Shown here in pieces: positions 40,141 through 49,249 of a stretch of DNA of 64,000 nt. Position numbers and translations under genes: made by a program. Numbering within the stretch: position 1 is the stretch's first letter; every line of letters starts with the position of its first letter. Under the pieces are notes generated by a model. The model was not told the DNA's origin, ran no database searches, and saw only the letters and a list, made by a program, of their open reading frames with translations. Location: positions 1 through 64,000 of the forward strand of contig NZ_JBIGHV010000010.1 in the NCBI RefSeq assembly GCF_043555835.1, written 5' to 3'. The DNA is from Pelomonas parva. Its GTDB lineage: Bacteria > Pseudomonadota > Gammaproteobacteria > Burkholderiales > Burkholderiaceae_C.

Positions 40141-41781
40141 ATGCCCCAGCAACTCTCCCGCCGTTCCCTGCTTCAGGCCACGGCCGCCACGATGGGCGCC
40201 GCCGGCCTGCCTGCCGCGCAGGCCGCGCCCTCGCCCTTCAAGCCAGCCTGGGATTCCATCGTCGGCGGCTACCGCACGCCCGACTGGTTCCGCGATGCCA
40301 AGTTCGGCATCTGGTCGCACTGGAGCGCGCAATGCGTGCCCGAGATGGGCGACTGGTATGCCCGCGAGATGTACATCCAGGGCAACTGGCAGCACGACCA
40401 CCACATCAAGACCTACGGTCACCCGACCCAGGTCGGCTTCATGGAGATGAACAACCGCTGGAAGGCGGAGAACTGGAACCCCGAAGCGCTGATGGACCTG
40501 TACGCGAAGGCCGGCGCGAAGTACTTCGTCTCGCTCGCCAACCACCACGACAACTTCGACGCCTACGACTCCAAATATCACGCCTGGAACTCGGTGCGCG
40601 TGGGCCCCAAGAAGGACATCGTCGGCACCTGGGCCAAGCTGGCTCGCGCCAAGGGGCTGCGTTTCGGCGTCAGCAACCACTCGGCGCATGCCTGGCACTG
40701 GCTGGCACCTGCCTATGGGTACGACCCCGAAGGCCCGCTGGCCGGCCAGCGCTACGACGCCTTCAAGCTGACCAAGGCCGACGGCAAGGGCAAATGGTGG
40801 GAAGGCCTGGACCCGCAGGACCTCTACACAGGCCGCAACATGGTCATGCCCGACGGCATCAGCACCGTGCGCACCGCCAAGGAATGGCATGAACGCAACG
40901 ACCGCGTCTGGGACGAGAAGGCCCCGCCGCACAACCCGGCGTTCACGCGCCAATGGTTCCTGCGCTGCCGTGACCTGATCGACAGCTACCGGCCCGACCT
41001 CGTCTATTTCGACAACTCCGGCCTGCCACTCGGTCAGGCCGGCCTGGACATCGCGGCGCACTACTACAACGCCAGCATGGCCTGGCACGGCGGCAAGATG
41101 GAGGCCGTCATCAACGCCAAGGAGATCCCGCACGAGTGGCGTGGCGGCGTGGTGGAGGACGTCGAGCGCGGCCAGCGTGCCGACATCGAGCCGCTGCCCT
41201 GGCAGACCTGCACCTGCATCGGTGAATGGCACTACAAACGGAGCTACTTCGACGGTCACAGCTACAAGTCGGCGGCCAGCGTCATCCACCGCCTGGTGGA
41301 CATCGTCTCCAAGAACGGCAACCTGCTGCTGTCCATCCCGCAGCGTGGCGACGGCAGCATCGACGCCGACGAGCGCAAGATCCTGGAAGGAATCGGCGAA
41401 TGGATGGGCCGCAACGGCGAGGCCATCCATGGCACCCGGCCGTGGCGCACCTTCGGCGAAGGGCCAACGCGGATCGGCGGGGGCATGTTCAGCGAGAACC
41501 AGGTCAAGGACTTCACCGCCCAGGACATCCGTTTCACGGCCAAGGCGGGTGCGCTCTACGCCATCGGGCTGGCCTGGCCGACGAACGGCGTCATGCGCAT
41601 CGCCGCGCTGGCGCAGGACTCGGCGCTGGCGCCCGGCGCGATCGAGCGCGTCGAAGCCGTGGGCTCCACCGACAGCCTGCCCTTCAAGCGCACGCCGCAT
41701 GGGCTGGAAGTGCGGCTGCCCGAAGGCCTGGCCGGCACCCCCGCGATCGGGCTGAAGGTCCGCGGCCCGGGCCTGGCATGA
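40141..41781 (+). CDS. GH29 alpha-L-fucosidase, copy 1
   Basis: A 546-residue exported fucosidase. A Tat-type signal (RRSLLQATAATMGAAGLPAA) suggests export in folded form. The GH29 barrel has WFRDAKFGIWSHWSAQCVPE, YFVSLANHHDNFDAYDSKYH and the nucleophile Asp291 in PDLVYFDNSG. A beta-sandwich follows from about residue 430 on. It would remove terminal fucose from fucosylated xyloglucan side chains. The acid/base residue of GH29 is poorly conserved and I cannot point to it. It is followed 28 bases later by a near-duplicate. Confidence 0.9.
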   Translation: MPQQLSRRSLLQATAATMGAAGLPAAQAAPSPFKPAWDSIVGGYRTPDWFRDAKFGIWSHWSAQCVPEMGDWYAREMYIQGNWQHDHHIKTYGHPTQVGFMEMNNRWKAENWNPEALMDLYAKAGAKYFVSLANHHDNFDAYDSKYHAWNSVRVGPKKDIVGTWAKLARAKGLRFGVSNHSAHAWHWLAPAYGYDPEGPLAGQRYDAFKLTKADGKGKWWEGLDPQDLYTGRNMVMPDGISTVRTAKEWHERNDRVWDEKAPPHNPAFTRQWFLRCRDLIDSYRPDLVYFDNSGLPLGQAGLDIAAHYYNASMAWHGGKMEAVINAKEIPHEWRGGVVEDVERGQRADIEPLPWQTCTCIGEWHYKRSYFDGHSYKSAASVIHRLVDIVSKNGNLLLSIPQRGDGSIDADERKILEGIGEWMGRNGEAIHGTRPWRTFGEGPTRIGGGMFSENQVKDFTAQDIRFTAKAGALYAIGLAWPTNGVMRIAALAQDSALAPGAIERVEAVGSTDSLPFKRTPHGLEVRLPEGLAGTPAIGLKVRGPGLA

Positions 41782-41809
41782 GCAGCCGCCTTTTCGCTGA
41801 AAGCACGCC

Positions 41810-43450
41810 ATGACACCGAAACTCTCCCGCCGCTCGCTGCTGCAGGCGACGGCCGCCACGATGGGCGCCGCCGGCCTGCCGGTTGCGCAAGCCGCGCCCT
41901 CTCCCTTCAAGCCCACGTGGGATTCCCTCATCGGCGGCTACCGCACGCCCGACTGGTTCCGCGACGCCAAGTTCGGCATCTGGGCGCACTGGAGCGCGCA
42001 GTGCGTGCCCGAGGCGGGCGACTGGTATGCCCGCCACATGTACATCCAGGGCAGCGGGCAATACGACCACCATGTCAAGAACTACGGTCACCCGACCAAG
42101 GTCGGCTTTATGGAGATGAACAACCGCTGGAAGGCGGAGAACTGGGACCCCGAAGCGCTGATGGACTTGTACGCCAAGGCCGGCGCGAAGTACTTCGTCT
42201 CGCTCGCCAACCACCATGACAACTTCGACGCCTACGACTCGAAATATCACCCGTGGAACTCGGTGCGCGTCGGCCCGAAGAGGGACATCGTCGGCACCTG
42301 GGCAAAGGCCGCCCGTGCCAGGGGGCTGCGCTTCGGTGTCAGCAACCACTCGTCGCACGCCTGGCACTGGATGCAGCCGGCCTATGCCTACGACGCGGAA
42401 GGCCCGCGGGCCGGCCAACGCTACGACGCCTTCAACCTGACCAAGGCCGACGGCAAGGGCAAGTGGTGGGAAGGCCTGGACCCGCAGGACCTCTACACCG
42501 GCCGCAACATGGTGAGGCCCGACGGCATCACCACCGCAGCCGCCGCCGCCGAATGGCATGAGCGCAACGACCGCATCTGGAACGAGAACCCCCCCGCGCA
42601 AAACCCGGCGTTCACGCGCCAATGGTTCCTGCGCTGCCGTGACCTGATCGACAGCTACCGGCCCGATCTCGTCTACTTCGACAACTTCGGCCTGCCACTG
42701 GGTCAGACCGGCCTGGACATCGCCGCGCACTTCTACAACGCCAGCATGGCCTGGCACGGCGGCAAGCTGGAGGCCGTTCTCAACGCCAAGGAACTCCCGC
42801 ATGAAAGGCGTGCGGGCCTCGTCGAGGACGTCGAACGCGGCCAGCGCGCCGGCATCGAGCCCCTGCCCTGGCAGACCGACACCTGCATCGGCGACTGGCA
42901 CTACAACCGCCACTTCCTCGAAGGCCATCACTACAAGTCGGCGGCCAGCGTCGTCCACCGCCTCGTCGACATCGTCTCCAAGAACGGCAACCTGCTGCTG
43001 TCCATCCCGCTGCGCGGCGACGGCACGATCGACGCCGACGAGCGCAAGGTGCTGGACGGGCTCGCCGCATGGATGGGCCGCAACGGCGAGGCCATCCATG
43101 GCACCCGCCCGTGGCGCAGCTTCGGCGAGGGGCCGACGCAGATCGGTAGCGGCATGTTCAGCGAGAACCAAGTCAAGGGCTTCACCGACCAGGACATCCG
43201 CTTCACCACCAAGGCCGGCGCGCTGTACGCCATCGGGCTGGCCTGGCCCAAGAACGGTGTCATGCGCATCGCCGCGCTGGCGCAGGACTCGGCGCTGGCG
43301 CCGAGCATGATCGAACGCGTCGAAGCCGTGGGTTCCACCGACAGCCTGCCGTTCAAGCGCACCCCGCAGGGGCTGGAGGTCAAGCTGCCCGAAGGCCTGG
43401 CCGGCACGCCGGCCGTGGCGTTGAAGGTTCGCGGAAACGGCCTGGCGTAA
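41810..43450 (+). CDS. GH29 alpha-L-fucosidase, copy 2
   Basis: A second 546-residue Tat-exported fucosidase, the same length and very similar throughout to the preceding gene. Nucleophile Asp291 (PDLVYFDNFG) is at the identical position. Differences cluster in a few loops (for example GSGQYDHHVKNYGHP against GNWQHDHHIKTYGHP, and TTAAAAAEWH against STVRTAKEWH), which may tune linkage or substrate. A tandem duplication is the simplest origin. It ends 6 bases before the GH31 gene. Confidence 0.9.
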   Translation: MTPKLSRRSLLQATAATMGAAGLPVAQAAPSPFKPTWDSLIGGYRTPDWFRDAKFGIWAHWSAQCVPEAGDWYARHMYIQGSGQYDHHVKNYGHPTKVGFMEMNNRWKAENWDPEALMDLYAKAGAKYFVSLANHHDNFDAYDSKYHPWNSVRVGPKRDIVGTWAKAARARGLRFGVSNHSSHAWHWMQPAYAYDAEGPRAGQRYDAFNLTKADGKGKWWEGLDPQDLYTGRNMVRPDGITTAAAAAEWHERNDRIWNENPPAQNPAFTRQWFLRCRDLIDSYRPDLVYFDNFGLPLGQTGLDIAAHFYNASMAWHGGKLEAVLNAKELPHERRAGLVEDVERGQRAGIEPLPWQTDTCIGDWHYNRHFLEGHHYKSAASVVHRLVDIVSKNGNLLLSIPLRGDGTIDADERKVLDGLAAWMGRNGEAIHGTRPWRSFGEGPTQIGSGMFSENQVKGFTDQDIRFTTKAGALYAIGLAWPKNGVMRIAALAQDSALAPSMIERVEAVGSTDSLPFKRTPQGLEVKLPEGLAGTPAVALKVRGNGLA

Positions 43451-43456
43451 GCACGC

Positions 43457-46174
43457 ATGGATAGCAAACGCACCCTCTCCCGACGCGAGGCGTTGCGGGC
43501 CGCCCTCGCCGCTGCCGCCACCCCACTGGGCGCTGCGGCAGCAACGGCCGCGATGGCTACCTCCACCGTTGCGAACGCCGCCGCCGGCAACGCGGCGCCT
43601 GGGAGCGCCGCGGCCCGCCGCGCGCAGGCATCGTTAGCCCCGGAATGGGTGCTGACGACGCCCCAGGGCACGCTGCGGATCAGCGCGCTCTGCGACCGGG
43701 CGTTGCGCGTGCGCTTCCTGCCGCCGCAGACCCCGATGCAGGCGCCGCCGCCCAGCCTCGCGCTGCTGCCCGGGCGTGCCAAGCCCCTCATGAAGCAGAC
43801 GTCGCGTGCCGACGCGACCCGCCTGGAGCTGCCGGCCATCCGCTGCGAGGTGAACCACGAGACCGGCGCGCTGCGCTTCTTCGACCGCAACGGCGCCTTG
43901 CTGCTCAGTGAAGCGCCTGGCACCCGGCGGCTGACGCCGTCGCGGCTGGGTGACGAGCCCGTGTTCATCGCCGAGCAGGCGTTCGAGTCCCCCGTCGGCG
44001 AGCGGCTCTACGGCACCGGCTGCTTCCAGGACGGGGCCATGGACCTGCGCGGCTTCCCGCGCCGCCTGACGCAGGTGAACTCGCAGATCAGTCTGCCGTT
44101 CATGCTGTCCAGCCGCGGCTATGGCTTGCTCTGGCACAACAACGGCATGGTCGAGCTGAACATGCCCGAGCAGCGGGTGGCGCTGACCCGTGCCAACGTC
44201 GAAAGCAAGTCCGAAGTCGTGGATGTGACGACGACCACGGGCAATGCGCAGGTCGTGCGCAACCTGAAGCGCTTTGAAGGCACGTTCGAGACGAGAACGG
44301 CCGGCCGTTTCGCGTTCCTCCTCGACGTCGGCCGCGCCATGGGTTCGCGCCACTCCGTGGAGATCGACGGCAAGTCCTGTGTCGAGATGGTGAACCACTG
44401 GCTGCCGCCGACGGTCGGCTTTGTCGTGGAGCTGCCGGCGGGCGAGCATCACGTACGCGTCCACGCCGACGACGGCGACTCCCCCTCCCTGCGCTTTGGC
44501 GCCGTGCACGCCAGCACGACGTGGCGCTCCCCGGTGGCCGATGCCATCGACTACGTCGTCATCGCCGGCCCCAGCGCGGACGAGGTCTTCGAGGGCTATC
44601 GCGAGATCTCCGGCGCCGCGCCCATGATGCCGCGCTGGGCCTATGGCTACATCCACTGCCGCGAACGCTTCCGTTCGTCGCAGGAGATCGTCGACACGCT
44701 GCGCGAATTCCGCCGCCGCAAGCTGCCCGTCGACGTGATGGTGCAGGACTGGCAGTACTGGGGCCGCCACGGCTGGAACGCCATGCGCTTCGACGAGGCC
44801 CACTACCCCGACCCGGCAGCGCTGGTGCGCGAGGTGCACGGCTTGAACGGGCGGCTCATGCTGTCGGTGTGGGCCAAGATCGCGCGCGACACCGAGCTGG
44901 GCCGCACCACCGCAGCCGGCGGTCACTACATCGACCAGACCGACTGGATCGACTTCTTCGACCCCAAGGCCGCCGCCTTCTACTGGAACAACCAGCGCGA
45001 ACGCCTGCTCAAGCTCGGCATCGATGCCTGGTGGCAGGACGCGACGGAGCCCGAGAACGACGACCTGGTGGGCCGGCGCACGGCCGCAGGCCGCGGTGAG
45101 CGCGTGCGCCTGGCCTACCCGTGGTACGTGACGCGTACCGTTTACGAAGGCCAGCGCCAGGCGGCGCCTGACCGGCGCGTGATGATCATGACGCGCTCGG
45201 CCTTCCCCGGGCAGCAACGCCATGCGGCAGCCACCTGGTCGGGCGACATCGGCAACGACTGGGACACGCTCAAGCGGCAGATCCCCGCAGGCCTGAACAT
45301 GGCCGCCGCCGGCTATGCCTACTGGACGGTCGACGCCGGCGGCTTCTTCCGCCCGGGCGACGGTCAGTACACCGATAAGGCCTACCACGAGCGCCTGATC
45401 CGCTGGTTCCAGTACGCCACCTTCCTGCCGCTGCAGCGCGTGCATGGCTACATGACCAACACCGAGTTCTGGCGCTACGGCGACACGGTGGAGACGGTGG
45501 CGCGCCAGTATCTCGAGCTGCGCTATCAGCTGCTGCCCTATCTCTACAGCCTGGCCCACGAGGTCCATGCGAAAGGCGCACCGATCATGCGCCCGCTGGT
45601 GTTCGACTTCCCGCAGGACCAGCAGGCCCTGGACCAAGCGCACAGCTATATGTTCGGCCGCGCGCTGCATGTGGCGCCGGTGACGGCGCCGGACGTTGCA
45701 AGCTGGCCCGTTTACCTGCCGCAGTCCGCCGGCGGCTGGGTCGATTTCTGGACGGGTGAACGGCGCGCCGGTGGCCGCACGCATGACGTGGCGTCGCCGT
45801 TGGAGCGCATGCCCGTGCACCTGCGCTCGGGCAGCATCCTGCCGCTCGGGCCGGTGCTGCAGTCCACCGCCGAGGCCACCGGTGAGGTGCTCGACCTCTA
45901 CGTCGTGCCCGGCGCCGACGGCGCCTTCGACCTCTACGAGGACGGCGGCCTGGACTATGCCTACGAGAAGGGTGGCTTCAGCGCGATCCGCATGACCTGG
46001 GACGACAAGCGCGGCGTGCTGCGGCTGGCGGCGCGCAGCGGGCGCTTCGCCGGCATGCGCACGACCAAGCGCCTGCGCATCCACCGCCTCGGCGACGGCG
46101 GGTCGGCGCTGCAGTCCACACCGTTGCGCGAGCTGGTCTACACCGGCCGCGCCGTCGAAATACGCCTGGGCTGA
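43457..46174 (+). CDS. GH31 alpha-xylosidase with inserted PA14-like domain
   Basis: A 905-residue exported enzyme. The N-terminus (SRREALRAALAAAATPLGAA) is Tat-like and long. The GH31 N-domain follows, then an inserted PA14-type module (about 285-355: GRFAFLLDVGRAMGSRHSVE; LPAGEHHVRVHADDGDSPS). The catalytic barrel has the nucleophile Asp528 in WWQDATEPE and TRSAFPGQQRHAAATWSGD with the acid/base. PA14-bearing GH31 enzymes in xyloglucan loci are alpha-xylosidases that remove xylose from the non-reducing end of xyloglucan oligosaccharides. An alpha-glucosidase is the alternative. Confidence 0.88.
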   Translation: MDSKRTLSRREALRAALAAAATPLGAAAATAAMATSTVANAAAGNAAPGSAAARRAQASLAPEWVLTTPQGTLRISALCDRALRVRFLPPQTPMQAPPPSLALLPGRAKPLMKQTSRADATRLELPAIRCEVNHETGALRFFDRNGALLLSEAPGTRRLTPSRLGDEPVFIAEQAFESPVGERLYGTGCFQDGAMDLRGFPRRLTQVNSQISLPFMLSSRGYGLLWHNNGMVELNMPEQRVALTRANVESKSEVVDVTTTTGNAQVVRNLKRFEGTFETRTAGRFAFLLDVGRAMGSRHSVEIDGKSCVEMVNHWLPPTVGFVVELPAGEHHVRVHADDGDSPSLRFGAVHASTTWRSPVADAIDYVVIAGPSADEVFEGYREISGAAPMMPRWAYGYIHCRERFRSSQEIVDTLREFRRRKLPVDVMVQDWQYWGRHGWNAMRFDEAHYPDPAALVREVHGLNGRLMLSVWAKIARDTELGRTTAAGGHYIDQTDWIDFFDPKAAAFYWNNQRERLLKLGIDAWWQDATEPENDDLVGRRTAAGRGERVRLAYPWYVTRTVYEGQRQAAPDRRVMIMTRSAFPGQQRHAAATWSGDIGNDWDTLKRQIPAGLNMAAAGYAYWTVDAGGFFRPGDGQYTDKAYHERLIRWFQYATFLPLQRVHGYMTNTEFWRYGDTVETVARQYLELRYQLLPYLYSLAHEVHAKGAPIMRPLVFDFPQDQQALDQAHSYMFGRALHVAPVTAPDVASWPVYLPQSAGGWVDFWTGERRAGGRTHDVASPLERMPVHLRSGSILPLGPVLQSTAEATGEVLDLYVVPGADGAFDLYEDGGLDYAYEKGGFSAIRMTWDDKRGVLRLAARSGRFAGMRTTKRLRIHRLGDGGSALQSTPLRELVYTGRAVEIRLG

Positions 46175-46207
46175 ACGCTCTCCAAGACCAACCCGGCTCA
46201 CGCATCC

Positions 46208-48118
46208 ATGAAGACCACCACTCACCTCGCCATCGCCGCGCTCGCCTTGGCCGCCTCGGGCGCCCAGGCGGCCGACGCCGTCATCGCATCTCCCGACGGC
46301 CGCGTCGAACTGCGCATCGCCGACAACGGCAGCCAGTTCAGCATCAGCCGCCGCGGCGAAGCCGTCATCGCGCCCTCCCCGCTGGGGCTGGAGCTGGATG
46401 GCCAGCCCCTCGGCGCATTGACGCTGGAATCGCGCCAGGACGTCGCAGAAGACCGCGTCATTCCCCTCGTCGCCACGAAGGCGGCCACGGCGCGCGACCA
46501 CTACCGCGGCGCGACCCTCACCTTCCGCGAGGCGGGCGCAGGCCGCCGCCTCTTCATCGATGCCCGCGCCTACGACGACGGCGTCGCCTTCCGCTACCGC
46601 CTGGAAGACACCGGCCCGGTGAAACTGCGCGGCGAACGCACGGCCTTCGTGCCGGCCGGCGACCCGTCGTGCCTGGTCACGCCCTCGGATGGCTCGCACG
46701 AGCAGTCGTTCGAGCGCCTGCGCGTCTCGCAGCTGAAGCCAGGCGTCGCCTACGACGTGCCGGTGGTCTGCGCCACGCCGTCCGGCCGCACCCACTACGC
46801 CATCACGCAGGCCCACCTAAAGGGCTACACCGGCGCCTCGCTGCGGCAGGAGGGCAACGCGCTGCGCCTGCACCTGTCCGGCGTGCCGGGGCGCGCCGGC
46901 CCGGCCTTCGTCTCGACGGCTGGCCTGACGACCGCCTGGCGCGCCGTCATGCTGGCCGACCAGGCCGGCAAGCTCATCGAGTCGCACCTCGTCGGCAACC
47001 TCAACCCGGCGCCCCAGGGTGACTTCAGCTGGGTCAAGCCCGGCAAGGCGGCGTGGGACTGGTGGTCCGGCCCGCTGGTGGGCATGAAGGCCGACATGGG
47101 CGCCTACAAGCGCTTCATCGACTTCGCCGCCGAGTCCGGCTTCCCCTACTACCTGATCGACGTCAACTGGGCCTGGGGCCCGAGCGGCTGCTGCGACGCC
47201 CACCCCGAGACCGACATCACCCGCCCGGCGAAGGGCATCGACATGGCCGAACTTGCGCGCTACGCCGAGGCCAAGGGCGTGGGCCTGCTGCTGTGGGCAC
47301 ACTGGGTGCATGTGGACGCGCGCATGGACGAGGTGCTGGACACCTACGTGCGCTGGGGCATCAAGGGCGTCAAGGTCGACTTCATGAACCGTGACGACCA
47401 GCAGGTGGTGGACTTCTACGAGCGCATCGCCGCGGCCACCGCCAAACGCAAGCTGCTGCTGGACCTGCACGGCGCCTACGTGCCCGCCGGCCTGCAACGC
47501 ACCTACCCCAACTACATCACGCAGGAGGGCGTGCTGGGCGCCGAGTGGAACAAGATGGACCGACGCATCACCCCGCAGCACAACCTGACCCTGCCGTACA
47601 CACGCATGCTGGTGGGGCCGATCGACTACACGCCCGGGGGCTTCCGCAATGCGACGCCGCAGGGCTTCGAGGTCCGCGAACTGATGCCGCAGACGCAGAC
47701 GACCCGCGGCCAGGCGCTGGCCATGTATGTCGTCTACGACAGCCCGCTGCAGATGGTCTCCGACGACCCCTCGAGCTACAGGGGCGAGCCGGGGTTCGAC
47801 TTCATCAAGCGCGTGCCCACGGCCTGGGACGAGACCCGCTTCATCTCCGGCGAGCCGGGGCAGGACATCGTGCTGGCGCGCCGCCAGGGCAAGACCTGGT
47901 ACCTCGGCGCGATGACCGGCGACCAGGCCCGCACGCAAAAGGTTTCACTCGGCTTCCTGCCACCCGGCACCTGGCGCGCCACGATCTGGCAGGACGGCGA
48001 GGTCGTGCGCGAACTGCGCCGCACGCAGCGCAAGGTGACCCGCGAGGACGTGCTGAGCCTGTCCCTGGCCACAGCGGGCGGCGCTGCCGTCGTGCTGGAG
48101 CCGCTGCCTCTCCCGTGA
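46208..48118 (+). CDS. GH97 glycoside hydrolase, probable retaining alpha-galactosidase type
   Basis: A 636-residue exported enzyme. Signal peptide to AQAAD, N-terminal super-beta-sandwich (25-270), catalytic barrel from WWSGPLVGMKADMGAYKRFI, C-terminal beta domain. Around residue 391 it reads GIKGVKVDFMNRDDQQVVDF; the Asp in VDFM corresponds to the nucleophile of retaining GH97 alpha-galactosidases, whereas inverting GH97 alpha-glucosidases (SusB) use glutamates. Glu440 (ITQEGVLG) is a conserved candidate for the acid/base. The substrate in this locus is uncertain. Confidence 0.82.
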   Translation: MKTTTHLAIAALALAASGAQAADAVIASPDGRVELRIADNGSQFSISRRGEAVIAPSPLGLELDGQPLGALTLESRQDVAEDRVIPLVATKAATARDHYRGATLTFREAGAGRRLFIDARAYDDGVAFRYRLEDTGPVKLRGERTAFVPAGDPSCLVTPSDGSHEQSFERLRVSQLKPGVAYDVPVVCATPSGRTHYAITQAHLKGYTGASLRQEGNALRLHLSGVPGRAGPAFVSTAGLTTAWRAVMLADQAGKLIESHLVGNLNPAPQGDFSWVKPGKAAWDWWSGPLVGMKADMGAYKRFIDFAAESGFPYYLIDVNWAWGPSGCCDAHPETDITRPAKGIDMAELARYAEAKGVGLLLWAHWVHVDARMDEVLDTYVRWGIKGVKVDFMNRDDQQVVDFYERIAAATAKRKLLLDLHGAYVPAGLQRTYPNYITQEGVLGAEWNKMDRRITPQHNLTLPYTRMLVGPIDYTPGGFRNATPQGFEVRELMPQTQTTRGQALAMYVVYDSPLQMVSDDPSSYRGEPGFDFIKRVPTAWDETRFISGEPGQDIVLARRQGKTWYLGAMTGDQARTQKVSLGFLPPGTWRATIWQDGEVVRELRRTQRKVTREDVLSLSLATAGGAAVVLEPLPLP

Positions 48119-48159
48119 TCGGCGCCCCCCTTTCAACCAACCCAACCCCGTTATCCGTC

Positions 48160-49218
48160 ATGAAAAAGTACAGCAAACAACGCACCGCTCTCTCCGTCCT
48201 CACCGCAACCCTCGTGGCTGGTGTTGCGAGCACGGCCACGACACCGGCCATCGCCTTTGAATGGAAATCCAGCGAGCCCCTGGTCAGGCCGCCGGCCGAC
48301 CCCAAGGGCATCTTTGGCGTCAAGGACCCGACCATCGTCTACCACGACGGCCGCTATCACGTCTTCATGACCACGGCCGCGAAGAGCGGCTGGGGCATGG
48401 CCTACACGAGCTTTGCGACCTGGGAGGAAGCCCCCAAGGCGCCTCAGTTCATGCTCGACAAGTCGCCCATCGGGCCTGGCTACCGCGCTGCACCCCAGGT
48501 CTACTACTTTGCGCCGCAAAAGCTCTGGTACCTGATCTACCAGGGTGGCGACCCGCTGTACTCCACCACCAGCAACATCGCCGACCCGATGTCGTGGACC
48601 GCGCCGAAGCCCTTCTACTCGGCCGTGCCGGCAAGCGTCAAAAAAGCCAATGGCGATGCAGCTTGGCTCGATTTTTGGAACATCTGCGACGACAAGAAGT
48701 GCTATCTCTTCTTCACCGGCGACAACGGCCGCTTCTACCGCGGCGAGACGACGCTGGCGCAGTTCCCTCAGGGCTTCTCCGAACCCGTCGTCGTCATGGA
48801 TGCGAAGCGTGACGACGTGTTCGAGGCGAGCAACACCTACAAGATCACCGGCACCAACCAGTACCTGACGCTGATCGAGGCGATCGGACCCAAGGGCAGG
48901 TATTTCCGCGCCTGGACAGCGGATCGCCTGGATGGCGCCTGGCACCCCGTTCCCGGCGCGCCGATGAACCTGTTCGCTGGCACCGACAACGTCAAGTTCA
49001 ACGGCCGCATCTGGTCCGAGGGCGTGTCCCATGGCGAGCTGATCCGCGACGGCATCGACCAGACGCTAAGCATCGACCCCTGCAAGCCGCTGCAGTTCCT
49101 CTACCAAGGCCTGGACATGGAAAAGGGCAAGAACTACGACTACATCGAGCTGCCCTACCGCCTGGGCGTGATCACCGCCACCGGCCCCAACGCCATCAGC
49201 GCGCTGTGCAAGAAGTGA
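48160..49218 (+). CDS. GH62 alpha-L-arabinofuranosidase
   Basis: A 352-residue exported enzyme with a signal peptide to IAFE. A five-bladed propeller shows GH62 signatures: VKDPTIVYHDGRYHVFMTTA (with the base Asp), GYRAAPQVYYFAPQKLWYLI, and WLDFWNICDDKKCYLFFTGD with the Cys pair. ATG 48160 follows the GH97 stop by 41 bases. GH62 enzymes remove single arabinofuranose branches, mostly from arabinoxylan; here arabinosylated xyloglucan or xylan is possible. GH62 is most often reported from fungi and actinobacteria, so its presence here is of some note. Confidence 0.87.
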   Translation: MKKYSKQRTALSVLTATLVAGVASTATTPAIAFEWKSSEPLVRPPADPKGIFGVKDPTIVYHDGRYHVFMTTAAKSGWGMAYTSFATWEEAPKAPQFMLDKSPIGPGYRAAPQVYYFAPQKLWYLIYQGGDPLYSTTSNIADPMSWTAPKPFYSAVPASVKKANGDAAWLDFWNICDDKKCYLFFTGDNGRFYRGETTLAQFPQGFSEPVVVMDAKRDDVFEASNTYKITGTNQYLTLIEAIGPKGRYFRAWTADRLDGAWHPVPGAPMNLFAGTDNVKFNGRIWSEGVSHGELIRDGIDQTLSIDPCKPLQFLYQGLDMEKGKNYDYIELPYRLGVITATGPNAISALCKK

Positions 49219-49249
49219 TCGTCCGCCCTGCCGCAAGGCTCGACACCCC

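Noticed and set aside
43634..46816. 1060-codon minus-strand open frame opposite the GH31 gene
   Set aside because: It is antisense to a clear GH31 gene; its sequence is low-complexity Arg/Ala/Val-rich with no domain, as expected from third-position GC bias.
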